Positions 11,371-22,832 of a DNA stretch of 64,000 nucleotides are shown here, one piece after another (positions within the stretch are counted from its first letter, which is position 1; every line of letters starts with the position of its first letter). The notes under the pieces were generated by a model that was not told the DNA's origin, did not search any database, and was given only the letters and a program-made list of their open reading frames with translations. Both the position numbers and the translations under genes were made by a program. The DNA comes from Incurvaria masculella (Eukaryota > Arthropoda > Insecta > Lepidoptera > Incurvariidae), in the NCBI GenBank assembly GCA_946894095.1, contig OX335642.1, forward strand, positions 4,971,021-5,035,020, read 5' to 3'.

Positions 11371-11679
11371 AGATATTTTTCCGTCCTTAATTATGAAATA
11401 CATACTTAGATCTAAATGCTACTGCCAAACAATTCCTTGGCAGAACAGTTTAAGGCAAAGAACAAAGAACAATAGAAACAGCAACCCTAAGTTTAAGTTA
11501 CTTACAACTAATAAAGTTACTAATTCAATTATATAAATTAATATAATTTATAGCATTACAAGTATACTCTGGTGGTCGTCAACTTAACCTAGTGTCAACT
11601 TAACCTTAACCTATTTCAACTACTACTATTAATTATAAATATTTTTTTTATTCAACTTTCTCTGAGATTTGTTAATTTG

Positions 11680-11810
11680 AAGAAATGCTTTGTTCATTGG
11701 CCAAGGCACAATTTTGGTCGCCGACTGCAAATAAAACTAGCGAAATTGTCTTCAGGGCCTAAACGTTTCCCTACCCCTATAAGTTGTCAGATTTTAATTT
11801 AAAAAAATTA
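11680..11810 (+). repeat. Interspersed repeat, TTGGCCAAGGCACAATTTT family
   Basis: Matches 60985-61115: TTTGAAGAAATGC, ATTGGCCAAGGCACAATTTT and CCCTACAAGTTGT-like blocks are shared in order. Class unknown. Confidence 0.65.
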
Positions 11811-12299
11811 ACCATTAAAAAAGCTTGATTCTATGTTCGCATGTCTTCATTTGTATGTAAATATCTGTATTTTCCCGAAAAAAAAAACATAAAATGGCAG
11901 TTAAAAGACAACAAATGTTTATTGGCCAATATTTTGCAATCAAAAAGGTAAATATCAAAAATGAAAACATACAGCCGTACGTTTTGACAATATATTTTAA
12001 TATTCTAAATAAAAAAAATAAACTAGTAAAACATTTAGAGCATGTAAACAGTTACAGCCCGTAGTATGGGGAATTGATAGTGTCTGTTTGACTGACTATT
12101 GCGACTGTCTTAAGTGGACAACCGTCTTTACGATTGTGGCGCCAAAAGAAACGCAATGAAACCAAAGATGAAACCGACCATTTCGGAGGTACCGGCGCGG
12201 CATAACAGTAAAATCGACTTGAAATTAAAATGTTAACCGCACGCTGACCGATAAAGCCGCATCTGGTTTCTAACAGGCGGCACGCTTCTGTCGTTTACA

Positions 12300-12455
12300 A
12301 TCAGCGAGCATGGAAGGACTGGAGTAGCGATCGAAACTCATTCGCGTGGCGGCAGGCAGCAGCGTGGTCACGAGTTATTGGAGAACGTCTGAGTTCGCTT
12401 ACGAATTCGGGGCGCGCAACGTCGAATGTTCGTCGCACCAAATAGCGGCCTGTGA
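12300..12455 (+). repeat. Copy of the CGAAACTCATTC repeat family
   Basis: Shares CGAAACTCAT, GCGGCAG-CGTGGTCACG and ACGAATTCGGG-GC blocks, then TCGAATGTTCGT, with 36530-36760. It lacks the long inverted arms of that copy. Confidence 0.55.
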
Positions 12456-12493
12456 AAATGGCAATAAAAAAAACCGTGTTTTCCATCCATAGG

Positions 12494-12728
12494 GGTTACC
12501 ATGGTGAGTTAACTCGCCGTTTGAATGTCAGGTGAACAGGCAAGACAGTGATTAAATCTGGCATTGCATTTCGTATCATGCTAACTGTCAAACGACATGT
12601 TATTCGGCCAAGTAAACTAAAATTGCCCAGTTGGCATGGTGCTAAATGCAACTAAACGTAAGATTTAATCATCACTCTTTTGCCTTTTCACCTGTTAATC
12701 ACCTGGCGAGTTATTTACCATGGTAACC
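12494..12728. mobile_element. Foldback MITE, GGTTACCATGGT ends
   Basis: Starts GGTTACCATGGTGAG and ends TTTACCATGGTAACC. The arms pair over most of their length (GATTAAATC, TGCATTT, TTCGGCCAAGTAAAC). Decayed relatives are at 13520-13590, 22760-22832 and 40092-40272. Confidence 0.78.
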
Positions 12729-12729
12729 C

Positions 12730-13236
12730 ACCTGTTCAGTTTAGCCGCGCTCATATGGGAAGGTTCTGGCATGGCACCTATTTCCGTCGTGAATATGGTG
12801 TATTGACCGGCTCTAATAGGTATTCTTTGGTATTGGGCTAATAATTATCATAACGGTAGGTAGTTGTGTAGTATCTAGGCAACCATGTGAAGTTGCATTA
12901 AAAAAATACAAACGAGCTGCTTTTATTTTGGTTGCTACTCCCCGTCCTTCCATACTCTCTATTTACAATAATAAATCAAATACATATAATCAATACACCT
13001 AAGCATGCTGTTCCACTTCTCTATAAATAACTTGTTTTCTTGGTGTGGGTGGTTAAATCTGATTGCACCTAATTTTCTGTTCCAAGCTGAAATGAGGTGA
13101 GGTGAACTGAGGAAAATTGGTGATTTTACACAATTTATCGGATGATTTGAAGTGTCAAATCAAGCTTTACATTTTTGAAATCTATGCCTGTCTACATTTT
13201 TAGGGTTCCGTTACTTATTCTGTGGTAGTGGTGTAA
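12730..13236. other. Intronic DNA with SINE remnants
   Basis: Bits of the SINE 3' region (GGCATGGCACCTA, TATCATAACGGTAGGTAG) occur at 12770-12870. Otherwise nothing recognised. Confidence 0.4.
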
Positions 13237-13465
13237 AGGATGTCAGTCTCGGTAGCCCAGTGGCGGGTGACGCGACTCTTTGCTGTGTGCGGACGGCTCT
13301 GGATGGGTGACCGTTAACCGGTGAGGTTTGCATTCCACATAAGACTGGATACCCCTTCCTCAGTTATGGTTAACCCGCCCGGGTTGGTACCACAGGGTTG
13401 GTACGGATTGCAAGATGGCTGAAGCGGCAATGAACATTTTACGTGTGCTCCGCTCCATGGGAGGA
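13237..13465 (+). repeat. SINE with a different tRNA-like head
   Basis: The head has TCGGTAGCCCAGTGGCG (A-box-like) and GGTGACCG. The body then has the family motifs AACCCGCCCGGGTTGGTACC and GGCTGAAGCGGCAATGAA. The same head type is seen at 38607. Confidence 0.7.
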
Positions 13466-13590
13466 CTGGAGAAAAATTAGAGAGGCGTATGTCCAGCAGT
13501 GGATTCTCCTTCCAGTTCACTTGGCCGAATAATACGTCGTTTGACAGTTAAAACGGTACGAAATGCAACTAAACCTCAGATTTCATCGCG
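13466..13590 (+). repeat. RTE-type LINE 3' scrap followed by a foldback-MITE fragment
   Basis: AGGACTGGAGAAAAATTAG and GAGAGGCGTATGTCCAGCAG match the C-terminal end of the RTE pieces at 43545 and 46180. From 13520 the sequence resembles the foldback MITE at 12494. Confidence 0.6.
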
Positions 13591-14329
13591 GTCGCTGGAT
13601 AAGGGAATGTAGCGAAATGGCGGGTGTTAAAGGAGGTATACGTTCAGTAGTGAACGGAAAAACGCTGATAATGATGACAGGCCTATTATTTTTTAACCTT
13701 CAAACTAATTATTAATTATCTCATCAAAGCATTTTGTTAAACGCAATTAAGGTGTGCAGCAGAATCTTGCGAAACGATTGCTCAACCAACCGGTACCACC
13801 ATGTAACCTACCGAAAATTGTTCATTTAAGTAACATGCGTGCGGTAAAGTGAACAACAAAAGTGGTGCCAAAACTTACAAAAAAATATCATAAGTTATCA
13901 TTTTAGGGACAAGACTTTCAAGCGTCTCGAGTGTTTATTTTGTAACAAATTTGCAGGTAATTTCACGGAAAAGCTATGCAACCACGATCGCAAAAAATGT
14001 GGGTCTAGCTCTAGAATGTATATTTTTGAATACTTCTTATAATTGTCTTGATTCAGAAGGATTGTCTGAAGCAGGATTCGAACCTGCGACTTTTGAGTAA
14101 CATGTCCACTGCTCTACCGCTTATCTATGGAGAGAATTTCTTAAGCCAACGCGAATTTTTTTATAATATTCGATCGACACAATGCTTCCCCTATCTACTA
14201 TAAGATGGCGCTGAATTCCGTGTGTTAATCCTACGCAGGAATGTTAACTGCAATGAGTGAGATAATTATGAAACTAATTGCTAATTAAATTTGATGGTTA
14301 ATCAGGGAAGTTTGCTAGAAACGAAGCAG
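13591..14329 (-). repeat. Intronic DNA with a tRNA-like sequence
   Basis: At 14064-14134 (minus strand) there is a perfect T-arm, GCAGGTTCGAATCCTGC, and an upstream GCGGTAGAGCAGTGG D-arm-like piece. The acceptor and anticodon stems do not pair, so this is a SINE head or a tRNA pseudogene rather than a working tRNA. Nothing else is recognised in the stretch. Confidence 0.5.
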
Positions 14330-14670
14330 TGGTCTGCGCCAGTGTACTTGACTCTGACGCTGCCATAGCAGCGAAACGGGTTCGATTAAAATAGCGCCAA
14401 TTTAAAAGAAAGATCGCGTAACGGAGGCGCGACGTCGTCGTCGTCGCCGCAAAAGGAAATTCAAAATGGCGGCGTCACGTTGGCGCCAAGACCAAGAATG
14501 ACCGCGGAAGGCGACGGGCGCGACGGTGGCGGCGGCCGTGCGTGCCGTAGCAGTTTAGCAACATTCAGGGCTGCGCCTAGCCGTTCGGATCACATTTCGA
14601 ACTAGCTCCGGATTCAAAGGTGCTCGGAATCACCTCGTCTCACGAAACTACGCTCAGCCAAGTACCATTC
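14330..14670 (+). promoter_or_regulatory. CpG-rich stretch, possible internal promoter
   Basis: A G+C- and CpG-rich block (GCGACGTCGTCGTCGTCGCC, GACGGTGGCGGCGGCCG) stands out in AT-rich DNA. It contains CAAAATGGCGGC and nearby AAGATGGCGCT, which fit the Pho/YY1 core. It lies inside the presumed first large intron, so it could be an alternative promoter or a first exon of a shorter RhoGEF transcript. No TATA box was identified. Function is inferred. Confidence 0.35.
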
Positions 14671-15774
14671 TAGCAGATATGCGGACTATAATAGTTCTAT
14701 CCAGTTTCCTTATTCTACGTTTCAAGACATCTATGAAGAAAGACTATGCTCGTCATCTGTTCCATTCCTTGACTGCGCGACAGAAAAAGGGATCTGAGTA
14801 CATTTAACATTACATAGTTTCGTACAGTACTCTGCATATAATTTCCATAGACCTACATCGCATGTGCACGCAGCGCGCTATTTCTACGATAATTTCTGCT
14901 TCGTAAACCGTCATCTCTCTCACACAGGGACATACTGAGTGACAGCGTGTGACAGCCGTGAGACAGAAACCAGCCGATTGTCTCTTTCCAACGTCCGATG
15001 TGCACTATTTACCGCCAGGCAGTGTATGAATACGTGAAAGCGATTTTTTCTTCTTTTTTCGTTGACTAGAAGATCGACCTAATAGTCATCGATCTCATGA
15101 ATATTGAATGATGAATATTCACTGTGCCACCTTCAAGCTTCCTCACGATTTGTTCACACGGACAATAAATTAATTAAAAGCACACGCGTCAGTAAAAAAA
15201 TGTGAGCTGGACCGATACCGTTAGTCATGTTTGTCGGTTAGAAAATAAATTGTAATAAACCACAATGTTACTTGAACCTTACAACTATTCTACGAAATGT
15301 AACTGGTCATTCAAAGCAAGGGTCATTTTATCACCGTCACTTCATTAATCATTGACTCTTATAACATCCAATACTTCTAGCGTAAAGAATGTACGGAGTT
15401 TTTTCTACACTCATGTAAATAGTAGGATTTCTAGCACAAAAAAAAAAGTCCAAGCGAACTGATTTAATGTATATATGTACATGAAGAAATTCCCATATGT
15501 ATAATTTAAATACTTCAAAACAAAAAGATAACAACAGTATTCCATACATCCCTAGTACAGCGGTGTGGTTCTACTACTGGCTGTCACCTAGGTGTGAATT
15601 GCCTTTATTGCAACTAATTTGTTTCACTGATTTTTATCCACCGACAAAACTCCCGTGAAATGGTCGGATACAGTCGCCAGATAGACAACGATACCTTGGT
15701 CAGAAATATGTAAGTTGTATTTCCTAAAATCTGTTTAACTTACTGTGAATGAAACGGGCAGTCTTGTAAAATAG
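14671..15774. other. Unassigned intronic DNA
   Basis: No repeat end or exon recognised; short frames only. Confidence 0.45.
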
Positions 15775-16045
15775 TAGGGGTTTTTACACACCCACTGTCA
15801 TGATACCCAAAACGCGGCATTCTGTACAGAATTAGGCGCCATGCCAGGACCTTCCCTTTATAAGCTCGGGTACATTTAACTGGATGTAAACACACAAAAC
15901 TTTTTTTTGCGCTTCGACCATATCATCATCCGATGTGATGGTATCAACCCAAGGTGGCCTTATAATCTACCACCCCATTTATTGCATTCCGAACCATGAA
16001 ACAGCTCGCATTTGTGACGAAATGCACTTTGTCATTTCAACAATA
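15775..16045 (-). repeat. Decayed SINE
   Basis: Shares GCCATGCCAGGACCTTCCC, GCTTCGACCAT, ATGTGATGGTATCAACCC and CTACCACC with the full SINE copies, in the same minus orientation, with many changes. Confidence 0.65.
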
Positions 16046-16419
16046 CATGGATGGGAAAGTCCACAATGTTTTCTCGTGAAAATAACAAGAATTCTTCTCG
16101 GTCAAGATAATTGCTGAGTTCGTACTTTAACCACAGTCAAATTGTCCTCAGGCAGTCCACGAATGTATGTACAATCAACATAACGGTCACATAACTGTAT
16201 ATTTGGTGAATTAAAAGCACAGATGTTAACAAGTTTGTCAACACGTCATCTTTAGGGGGCTAATTGTGTTTCATTCGTGCCACTCTTTCTGGGTGGCGCT
16301 CGATTACCAGAATGCCAAAACAATTTCAAAGCGACTTCCTCTCCTGAAAACAGTGCGATTTCATCAACTCGGTATTCCCAGAATTGGCCTCATGGCTTGA
16401 GGTTTATTTTTATGTAATT
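16046..16419. other. Unassigned intronic DNA
   Basis: Nothing recognised. Confidence 0.4.
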
Positions 16420-16920
16420 GGACATTGATGGCTAATACCACACAGCCGCCGTCATATTAGCCCAACACACAGGGTTCCCGAAGCATTTAGGTGCCATGTC
16501 AGGGCCTTCAATTCGTGAGCACGGTTAAATTAAACTGGATGGAAAAAACCGGCCAAGTGCGAGTCGGACTCGCACACGAAGGGTTCCGTACTATCTTACA
16601 AGATTTACCACAAAAATGACACGTTTTGTTGTATGGGGCCCCCCTTTAATTTTTATTATTTTATAATTTTACCTATTTATTGTTATAGCGGCAAAATAAA
16701 TACATAATCTGTGAAAAAATCAGCTTCCTACCTGTTACGGTTCATGAGATACAGCCCTGTGACAGATGGACGGACGGACGGACGAACGGACAGACAGCGG
16801 AGGCTTAGTAATATGGTTCCGTTTTCACCCTTTGGGTACGGAACCCTAAAAACGGGCAATTTTTACGGCCGCTTCGACCATCTTTTAATTCCACACGTTG
16901 GTACTAACCCGTTGTAGAAA
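16420..16920 (-). repeat. SINE split by a CCGGCC element
   Basis: The 16420-16542 part (GATGGCTAATACCACACAGC to AACTGGATGG) and the 16853-16920 part (CGGGCAATTTTTACGGCCGC onward) are the two halves of one minus-strand SINE. They are interrupted in the A-run after CTGGATGG. Confidence 0.85.
16543..16852 (+). mobile_element. CCGGCC element nested in a SINE
   Basis: Complete copy: CCGGCCAAGTGCGAGTCGG start, GAAGGGTTCCGTAC, a short CGGA run, and a GGTTCCG...CGGAACC end hairpin closing with CCCTAAAAA. The flanking A-run may be the target duplication. Confidence 0.88.
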
Positions 16921-17086
16921 ATAGTTATTTCTATGTTATTAGTACGTATAGTTTCTTCTTATTCTTTGTAAATAAATGATCATACATAATACTTTACTTC
17001 TTTCCAGCTAGAAGTTCTGAAGGTTAGTTTCAATTAACTAGTTAGTTCCAATTCAATTAACAATTTCAATTAACTTCACTAACTAG

Positions 17087-17440
17087 AAAAAAATCGGCCA
17101 AGTGCGAGTCGGGCTCGCACACGAAGGGTTCCGTACCATCGGACAAGATTTACCACAAAAAAATCACGTTTTTTGTATGGGGACTCCCTTTAATTCTTAT
17201 TATTTTTAAATGTTACCTATTTGTTGTTATAGCGGCAAAATAAATACACACTCTGTAAACATTTCAGCTGCCTATCTATTACGGTTCATGAGATACAGCC
17301 CTGTGACAGACGGACGGACGGACGGACGGACGGACGGACGGACGGACGGACGGACGGACGGACGGACGAACGCACGGACGGACAGCGGAGGCTTAGTAAT
17401 AGGGTTCCGTTGGCACCCTTTGGGTACGGAACCCTAAAAA
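17087..17440 (+). mobile_element. CCGGCC element with long CGGA microsatellite
   Basis: Same family and order as 16543-16852. The internal CGGA array (about 17317-17376) has roughly 15 units. It ends GGGTACGGAACCCTAAAAA. Confidence 0.9.
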
Positions 17441-19105
17441 GTTATATCGAATGAACTTGTACCTTCAAACATGTGGAACGCCGCAAAGGCTGGCCGGCCG
17501 GAATGGTTTTCACAGCTTCTCTGAAAGTCCGAAAGCCCATGGGCGTTGTCGGGCGCTTGATTTGTGAGGTCCTTTTTTTATTTAAAATGTTTGATAGGAC
17601 TTGCCTCATTTCTATTATGCCAGTCCCATAGTAACTGTTGTAAAAAAAAAGATATCTCACACAGTCGCATTCAGAGAGGACCTTAGATGAAAAAGGAATG
17701 GATAGGGGACTAAACAAATTTTACGGTCCGTCAAAAGTAAGCTCAGTCAGCCGATATGCTTTCAGTCGGTGTCAAACGTCAGTGATGAATTCAGTTGGGC
17801 GAGATTTCAAAGTATCAACAAAATGTCGTCTTGTGTTGTTGAAAAATATGGAAATAACGCCATAAAGGACAACAAGAGCAATGGAATCACATGCACTTAG
17901 CAAGCATATTCAGTATATTTTTAGTTTAGTTGACCTGAAACCTTTTATGTGTTGTAAAGGCGCAAACAGGATTGGCACAAGCAAACTTAAATTGTCAGTT
18001 CGATTTTTATTTTTGTTTTTATTTCAGTATTATATATTGAACTAAATTTTATTTTAAAAACAAGTAGGGCTGCCAAAAAACAATAGTCTACGTACTGTTT
18101 ATTATTTTTTATAATGTCGTTTAGGATGTTTGTATAATATGTCTTAGTTCTGAGGCTGTGATAAAAAGGTACATCCTTGAAAATGGTCAAAATTTTACAT
18201 GTGACAGACGTTTCCATAAAGATTAAAATTCTCAAGTCGTTTCTTGGTTCAAATGTCCTTTTGTCATTGAATGAGTATTAATTCCTTCAACCTGCTACAT
18301 TTAATCATAGACTCCATCTTCTTGGGGCTATTATCGAAAAATATGTAAATGTAAAACTTTATCATATACATAAAACCAATCCGGGGATAAAAGCCGCCAC
18401 AAAAGGACAAAAGCGTAATAAACTGAACCTATTTGAAGGAATTAAAAAAAAAATTAAAAAGAAAGAACTTAGTGGTTTATCAAAATACCATCACACATTT
18501 ACGGCGAACGGCAATAATCATCAACAGGTTTTACAAAACACTGTACTGACTATTATTTGGACTATTTTTTAGCATCTAAAACGCATTGAACGAAATTTTT
18601 AAATGCATAAAATGCAAACATGGACAATTCAAGAATAATCAATATTATTTGTTTTGCAATGTTTGACCCATACTTGCAATACATTAATGATTCCCTCTTT
18701 GTGTTTATTTTATTTTATGCTTTCAATATTTACAAATTGTGTATATTCGACTTTATTAATTTATCCTTAATATCGATGATTTTTACTCAGAATAACGATG
18801 GTTTAATGAATGATTCCATTAATATTTTTTTCATTTTCCCGCTTGCAAATTCGCGAAAAGATTATTTGATGCCTTGTTAACTATACAATCATGGTACTAC
18901 TTGTTCTGACCACTAGCACTAAATAGGAACCTCTTGTCATCTATGGGAAACTTTGGATTCTCTGAAAATAGTCATAAGAAACGGTAATATTTTTTTTATT
19001 AATTTATGTATAAATTATTGTTGTATATGTTTGTATTTTTTTATTATTATTATAAATTAATTAATACAGAAAAAGGAATAAAACACAACTAAAGATTAAA
19101 ATATT
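17441..19105. other. AT-rich intronic DNA
   Basis: No gene recognised. 17460-17530 contains a short stretch weakly similar to 51790-51860 (CTGTGAAAACCATTCC versus CTGCGAGAACCATGCC, read on opposite strands). The rest is A/T-rich filler. Confidence 0.45.
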
Positions 19106-19147
19106 CCTCCATCATCGGCGCAATTGGCAACGTGCCGATGACGGAGG
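19106..19147. repeat. Hairpin, 14-bp arms
   Basis: CCTCCATCATCGGC pairs with GCCGATGACGGAGG with one mismatch and a 14-nt loop. Confidence 0.7.
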
Positions 19148-19725
19148 CCGCGTTCCCCCGCTGAATGGCTAGGCTGATCTTCTGCCTAAGATAACTCGTA
19201 GTTCGATTTTGCTGAACTGTATGAATATATGAATAAACTATGAATAGGAACCTTAATATTTTAATGTACAATACAATATATTGTTATTTATTTTTGTGAT
19301 CATTTTTGGCAACCCTGCCGTTTTCACTTTCATTTTTCATTTAGTTTTGACGCGCCATTCTGGTCAAAGGGCTTAGCATGCGCGCATCGTTGATGTGTCA
19401 TGATGAATTAGGATGAATTTTGCACTATATCTACGACCAGACGTCACAAATGTCACCATCCCTTTTTCTCACGCTATAACTAATTCAATTTAAGGAAATT
19501 GTTGTCTCATTTCATTCTTCCGCGATTAGATCAATCTATTTGTCACTTTTTCGCATGATGCATTTCCTTATACATTTGTCCTGCTCTTTTACCCTTTACG
19601 TATTAGAGTTTGGTGTGCACGAAAAGTATAGGTGTGTGAGTTTTTTTTAAAATAGGAACGCTTTTGAACTATCATCAGTATGGAGGTACCGTATCCATTC
19701 TTTTTCATCTAAGGAGAGGACCTGT

Positions 19726-19922
19726 CAAAAATTATTGTATAAAACGAGCGAAAAACTCAAACTTTCGGACCTTATAATTGTAACAAAACACTATTTTACC
19801 TTACCAATGGTCATCAGACATCTAAGTTCGATCATATAAAGCTGTTTTGAGTATAATTTTGGATCACCGACAAGAAATAAACGCATGATCTTCTTTCCAC
19901 GTTTATATGGGGAGTTGAGCGG
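19726..19922 (+). mobile_element. TTAA MITE, truncated copy
   Basis: Matches the right 200 bp of copies 2 and 3 (TTATTGTATAAAACGAGCG onward, GGTCATCAGACATCTAAG) and stops at GAGTTGAGCGGG, short of the terminal repeat. Confidence 0.75.
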
Positions 19923-20308
19923 GAATCAAAATCATGAGTATTTCTATGCGTGGATAGCGGTGAGCAGAGTAGGCGCAGAGTAGAGTTGTTGCGACAGAGG
20001 AAAACCGATTGAAACGCGATGCAAGCAGGAAGCCGCGGTGTCGAATGTCGCTGGAGAAATACCGGACAAACGGAAGTTTGGGGAATTAGTGCACGTTATC
20101 TATATCTATTTCTATATCTTGTCGAAATTCTGCGCAGAAAAAGATTTCAATGCGGCATTTATGGCACAGTGACATAAAAATCATTGAAAGTGTGCTGAAA
20201 ATGTACTTTCTCAAAATCCTGCAGTGGTATTCAGAAACTTTAAGGTGATATAATACCCTAGAACGACCGTATCCGATAAGCGAAGCACTTTTCTGCAAAC
20301 TTAGTTAA

Positions 20309-20821
20309 GGTGGTCCAACCCGGCGGGCCCAACTCATTTGCGGGCACGGTACAAAACCGTGCTGTTGCGCTCTGGGACCTTCTCTGTTTCAAAGAATAAG
20401 ACAGGCTTCTTGATGAGGAAGATGCAACATGTCCACAAAAAGACAATGTGCATAGTTTATGATTTGGTAAGATTTACGAAAATTTTAATTTCAAAACGAC
20501 TTATAGCTAATAGTAAACCACGACCGCTGTAGTCAAAAATCTAACAAAAACCAAATAGATCATAAATCTTGATTAAATAAGCTATGTCTCATGACTAATC
20601 TTTTTACGATGTTCTTACTTTATCATTGCATGATCCACCTCCAAAGTTATTGTATAAAACGCGCGAAAAATTCGAACTTTCGGACCTTATAACTTAGAAA
20701 CCAAACACAATTTTACAATGCCAATGGTCATCAGACATCTAGTTCGATCAAATAAAGCTACGAAATATGGGCGTGATCTTCTTTCCCCTTTTGTATGGGG
20801 AGATGAGCGGGTTGGGCCACC
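20309..20821 (+). mobile_element. TTAA-flanked MITE, copy 3 (reference copy)
   Basis: Ends are GGTGGTCCAACCCGGCGGG and GCGGGTTGGGCCACC, with TTAA on both sides (20305-20308 and 20822-20825). A TTAA target site is typical of piggyBac-group transposons. The 513-bp body has no transposase frame. Confidence 0.88.
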
Positions 20822-20871
20822 TTAACGAAAATACTTCACATTGAGCCATTTTAAGATGTAGATTAATACAA

Positions 20872-20912
20872 AAAGTGATCAAGGCGCCTCGAAGGCCCGC
20901 CTTGATCACTTT
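20872..20912. repeat. Perfect hairpin, 15-bp arms
   Basis: AAAGTGATCAAGGCG (20872-20886) pairs perfectly with CGCCTTGATCACTTT (20898-20912) across an 11-nt loop. Confidence 0.85.
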
Positions 20913-21883
20913 ATCCATAAAACATCTCGTTAGTACTCTGACTAAAGCCGAATCTTTGCCTCTCGCTCCCGCACAAGGTTACAATTCCCATAACTGCTAA
21001 ACGAAAATGCTTGCATGATGCGTAGACTCTTCAAAAGATGCAAGACAATACAAGGGCCTCCGATAAGTTATTGATTCCGAGTAATTTAATTTGGCCCTCC
21101 CGCGGTCGAAACGCTCAAACAATGCCGTGACTCAAAACGAAATATTCGACGGCGGGTTCACGATGATAGATCGATAACAGTTAACAATTATGTGCAAGAG
21201 AGTCTCCACAGCTTACATAATATGATGCAAATCTGTAGCGCCACAATTACACTAGCGCCGTCTAGCGGTAAATAGCGTAACTTGTAAGGCAGAACCACAA
21301 AAATCAGAATTTCCGATTTCTATGGGCAGAACCGACCCAAAGTAAATGTAATTTGCTGTTACAACTACTGAGACTGATTTAGCAAGACAATTCAGGCACT
21401 CTTGCACACTGATCCGAATACTAGTGATCCCCAGGCAGACATGGCCATGACATGGCCCTTGCGTTATTTAATAACTTCATTGTTTTATTCCCGTACATTA
21501 ATCACGGCTCTCGTAATAAAGCGGACACTGCTTTATTGCCAAAGCGCCTAATTACAAAGAAAATGACGTTACACTTCATCGGAGCAAGCTATTGTCCCTG
21601 GTTCTGTGAAATCGTTACAATATCATCGGTTCTAGAACATTTTGTTTTCGTCATTATAAACTTTTCGCTTAGCGAGGCCTTCAGATTACAAGTCGGATGT
21701 TCTACCAACATGGCTATTCAGCCAGACCACAATCACAGAATAAATAATAGCACAACACTACAGATAAATATTGAGTATTCTGTGACAGTACCATAGCGCG
21801 GCCGTCGAAATATTAACGATTTGACAGTTCATCCAAAATAAAGATTTGAAACTATCTCTACTCCTACCAAGGAACTTGTATTG
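20913..21883. other. Unassigned intronic DNA
   Basis: The 114-codon frame at 21452-21796 has no recognisable domain. Nothing else is seen. Confidence 0.4.
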
Positions 21884-22040
21884 TAGAAAACAAGGTCGCA
21901 TTGGATGAAAAGATGGTTGAAGCGGCAATGAAAAATTATCCGTGCTTTCCATCCAGTTCAATGTAGGCCCTGACATGACACCTAATTCGCTAATTGGGCT
22001 AATATCATGATGGTGGGGGTGGTATTCGCTGTCCATGTCA
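21884..22040 (+). repeat. SINE 3' half
   Basis: Contains GTTGAAGCGGCAATGAAAA, CATCCAGTTCAATGTAG and GGGCTAATATCATGATGG in the order of the full family members, + strand. Confidence 0.7.
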
Positions 22041-22369
22041 AAAAAATTAAGTGCCTGAACGCACACAGCACAAATGTTCAATTGCCATGATTAAAAAAAA
22101 GCATAAATCTTGCGGACTCAGTCAAGGAATTCATCGAATGCGATTTTCTGATGAACCGTCTCTCACCGAAGATTGGACAAAACCGCAGCGTAGACATGAC
22201 AATGCCTCCTGCCGAGCCAAATATAGTATACTTGCATGCGAAGAGGCCTAGGTGCAGCACGGGAAGACGACGCGAACAATCTTGCCGCAACTCATAAAAT
22301 CTCGCGTACCTACACTCACAGAAATGAGGTGTTCCAACATTGCATCTCCCACGTTAAACTTTTTTTTAC

Positions 22370-22760
22370 GGAACCTGACATGGATGGCTAATACCGCACA
22401 ACTACCGTTATGATATTAGCCCCATACCACATTCCCGAAGGAATTAGGTGCCTTGTCAGGACCTTTCCTTTATGAGCACGGCTACATTGAACTGGATGGA
22501 AAACAAAGGACAATTATTTATTGCCGCTTCGACCATCTTTTAATCCAATGCGATGGCACCAACCCGGCGGGCTTAAACCCTACCACCTAGTAGGGGAAGG
22601 GGACCTACAGTTTTTACATGAATTCCGAACCATGGAGCAACTTGCATTTGGGACGAAATGTTTTTATCGAGAAAGAGAAAGAAGTACATGTCGGGGCGAG
22701 GAATTGAACCCAGACCTCTGGTACGCTAGGCCAGTCCTCGCGCCACTAGGCTCCGAGACG
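22370..22760 (-). repeat. Near full-length tRNA-derived SINE
   Basis: Minus-strand copy with an intact tRNA-like head at its right end (complement of GAACCCAGACCTCTGG and GCGCCACTAGGCTCCGAG), the CCCTACCACCTAGTAGGGG block and the distal GGATGGCTAATACCGCAC end. About 390 bp. Confidence 0.85.
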
Positions 22761-22832
22761 AGTACGAAATACAACTAAACGTCAGATGTAATCACTGACT
22801 TGCCTGTTCACCCTGTGAATTAGTTTAACATG
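22761..22832. mobile_element. Fragment of the GGTTACCATGGT foldback MITE
   Basis: GTACGAAATACAACTAAACG, then TAATCACTGACTTGCCTGTT match the 12494 family. Confidence 0.5.

Noticed and set aside
14064..14134. tRNA gene
   Set aside because: The T-arm is perfect but acceptor and anticodon stems do not pair; more likely a SINE head or pseudogene.
17317..17376. CGGA array as a CRISPR or independent satellite
   Set aside because: It is a 4-bp microsatellite inside a dispersed element; no spacers.
21452..21796. 114-codon frame on the + strand
   Set aside because: No recognisable motif and no splice context.
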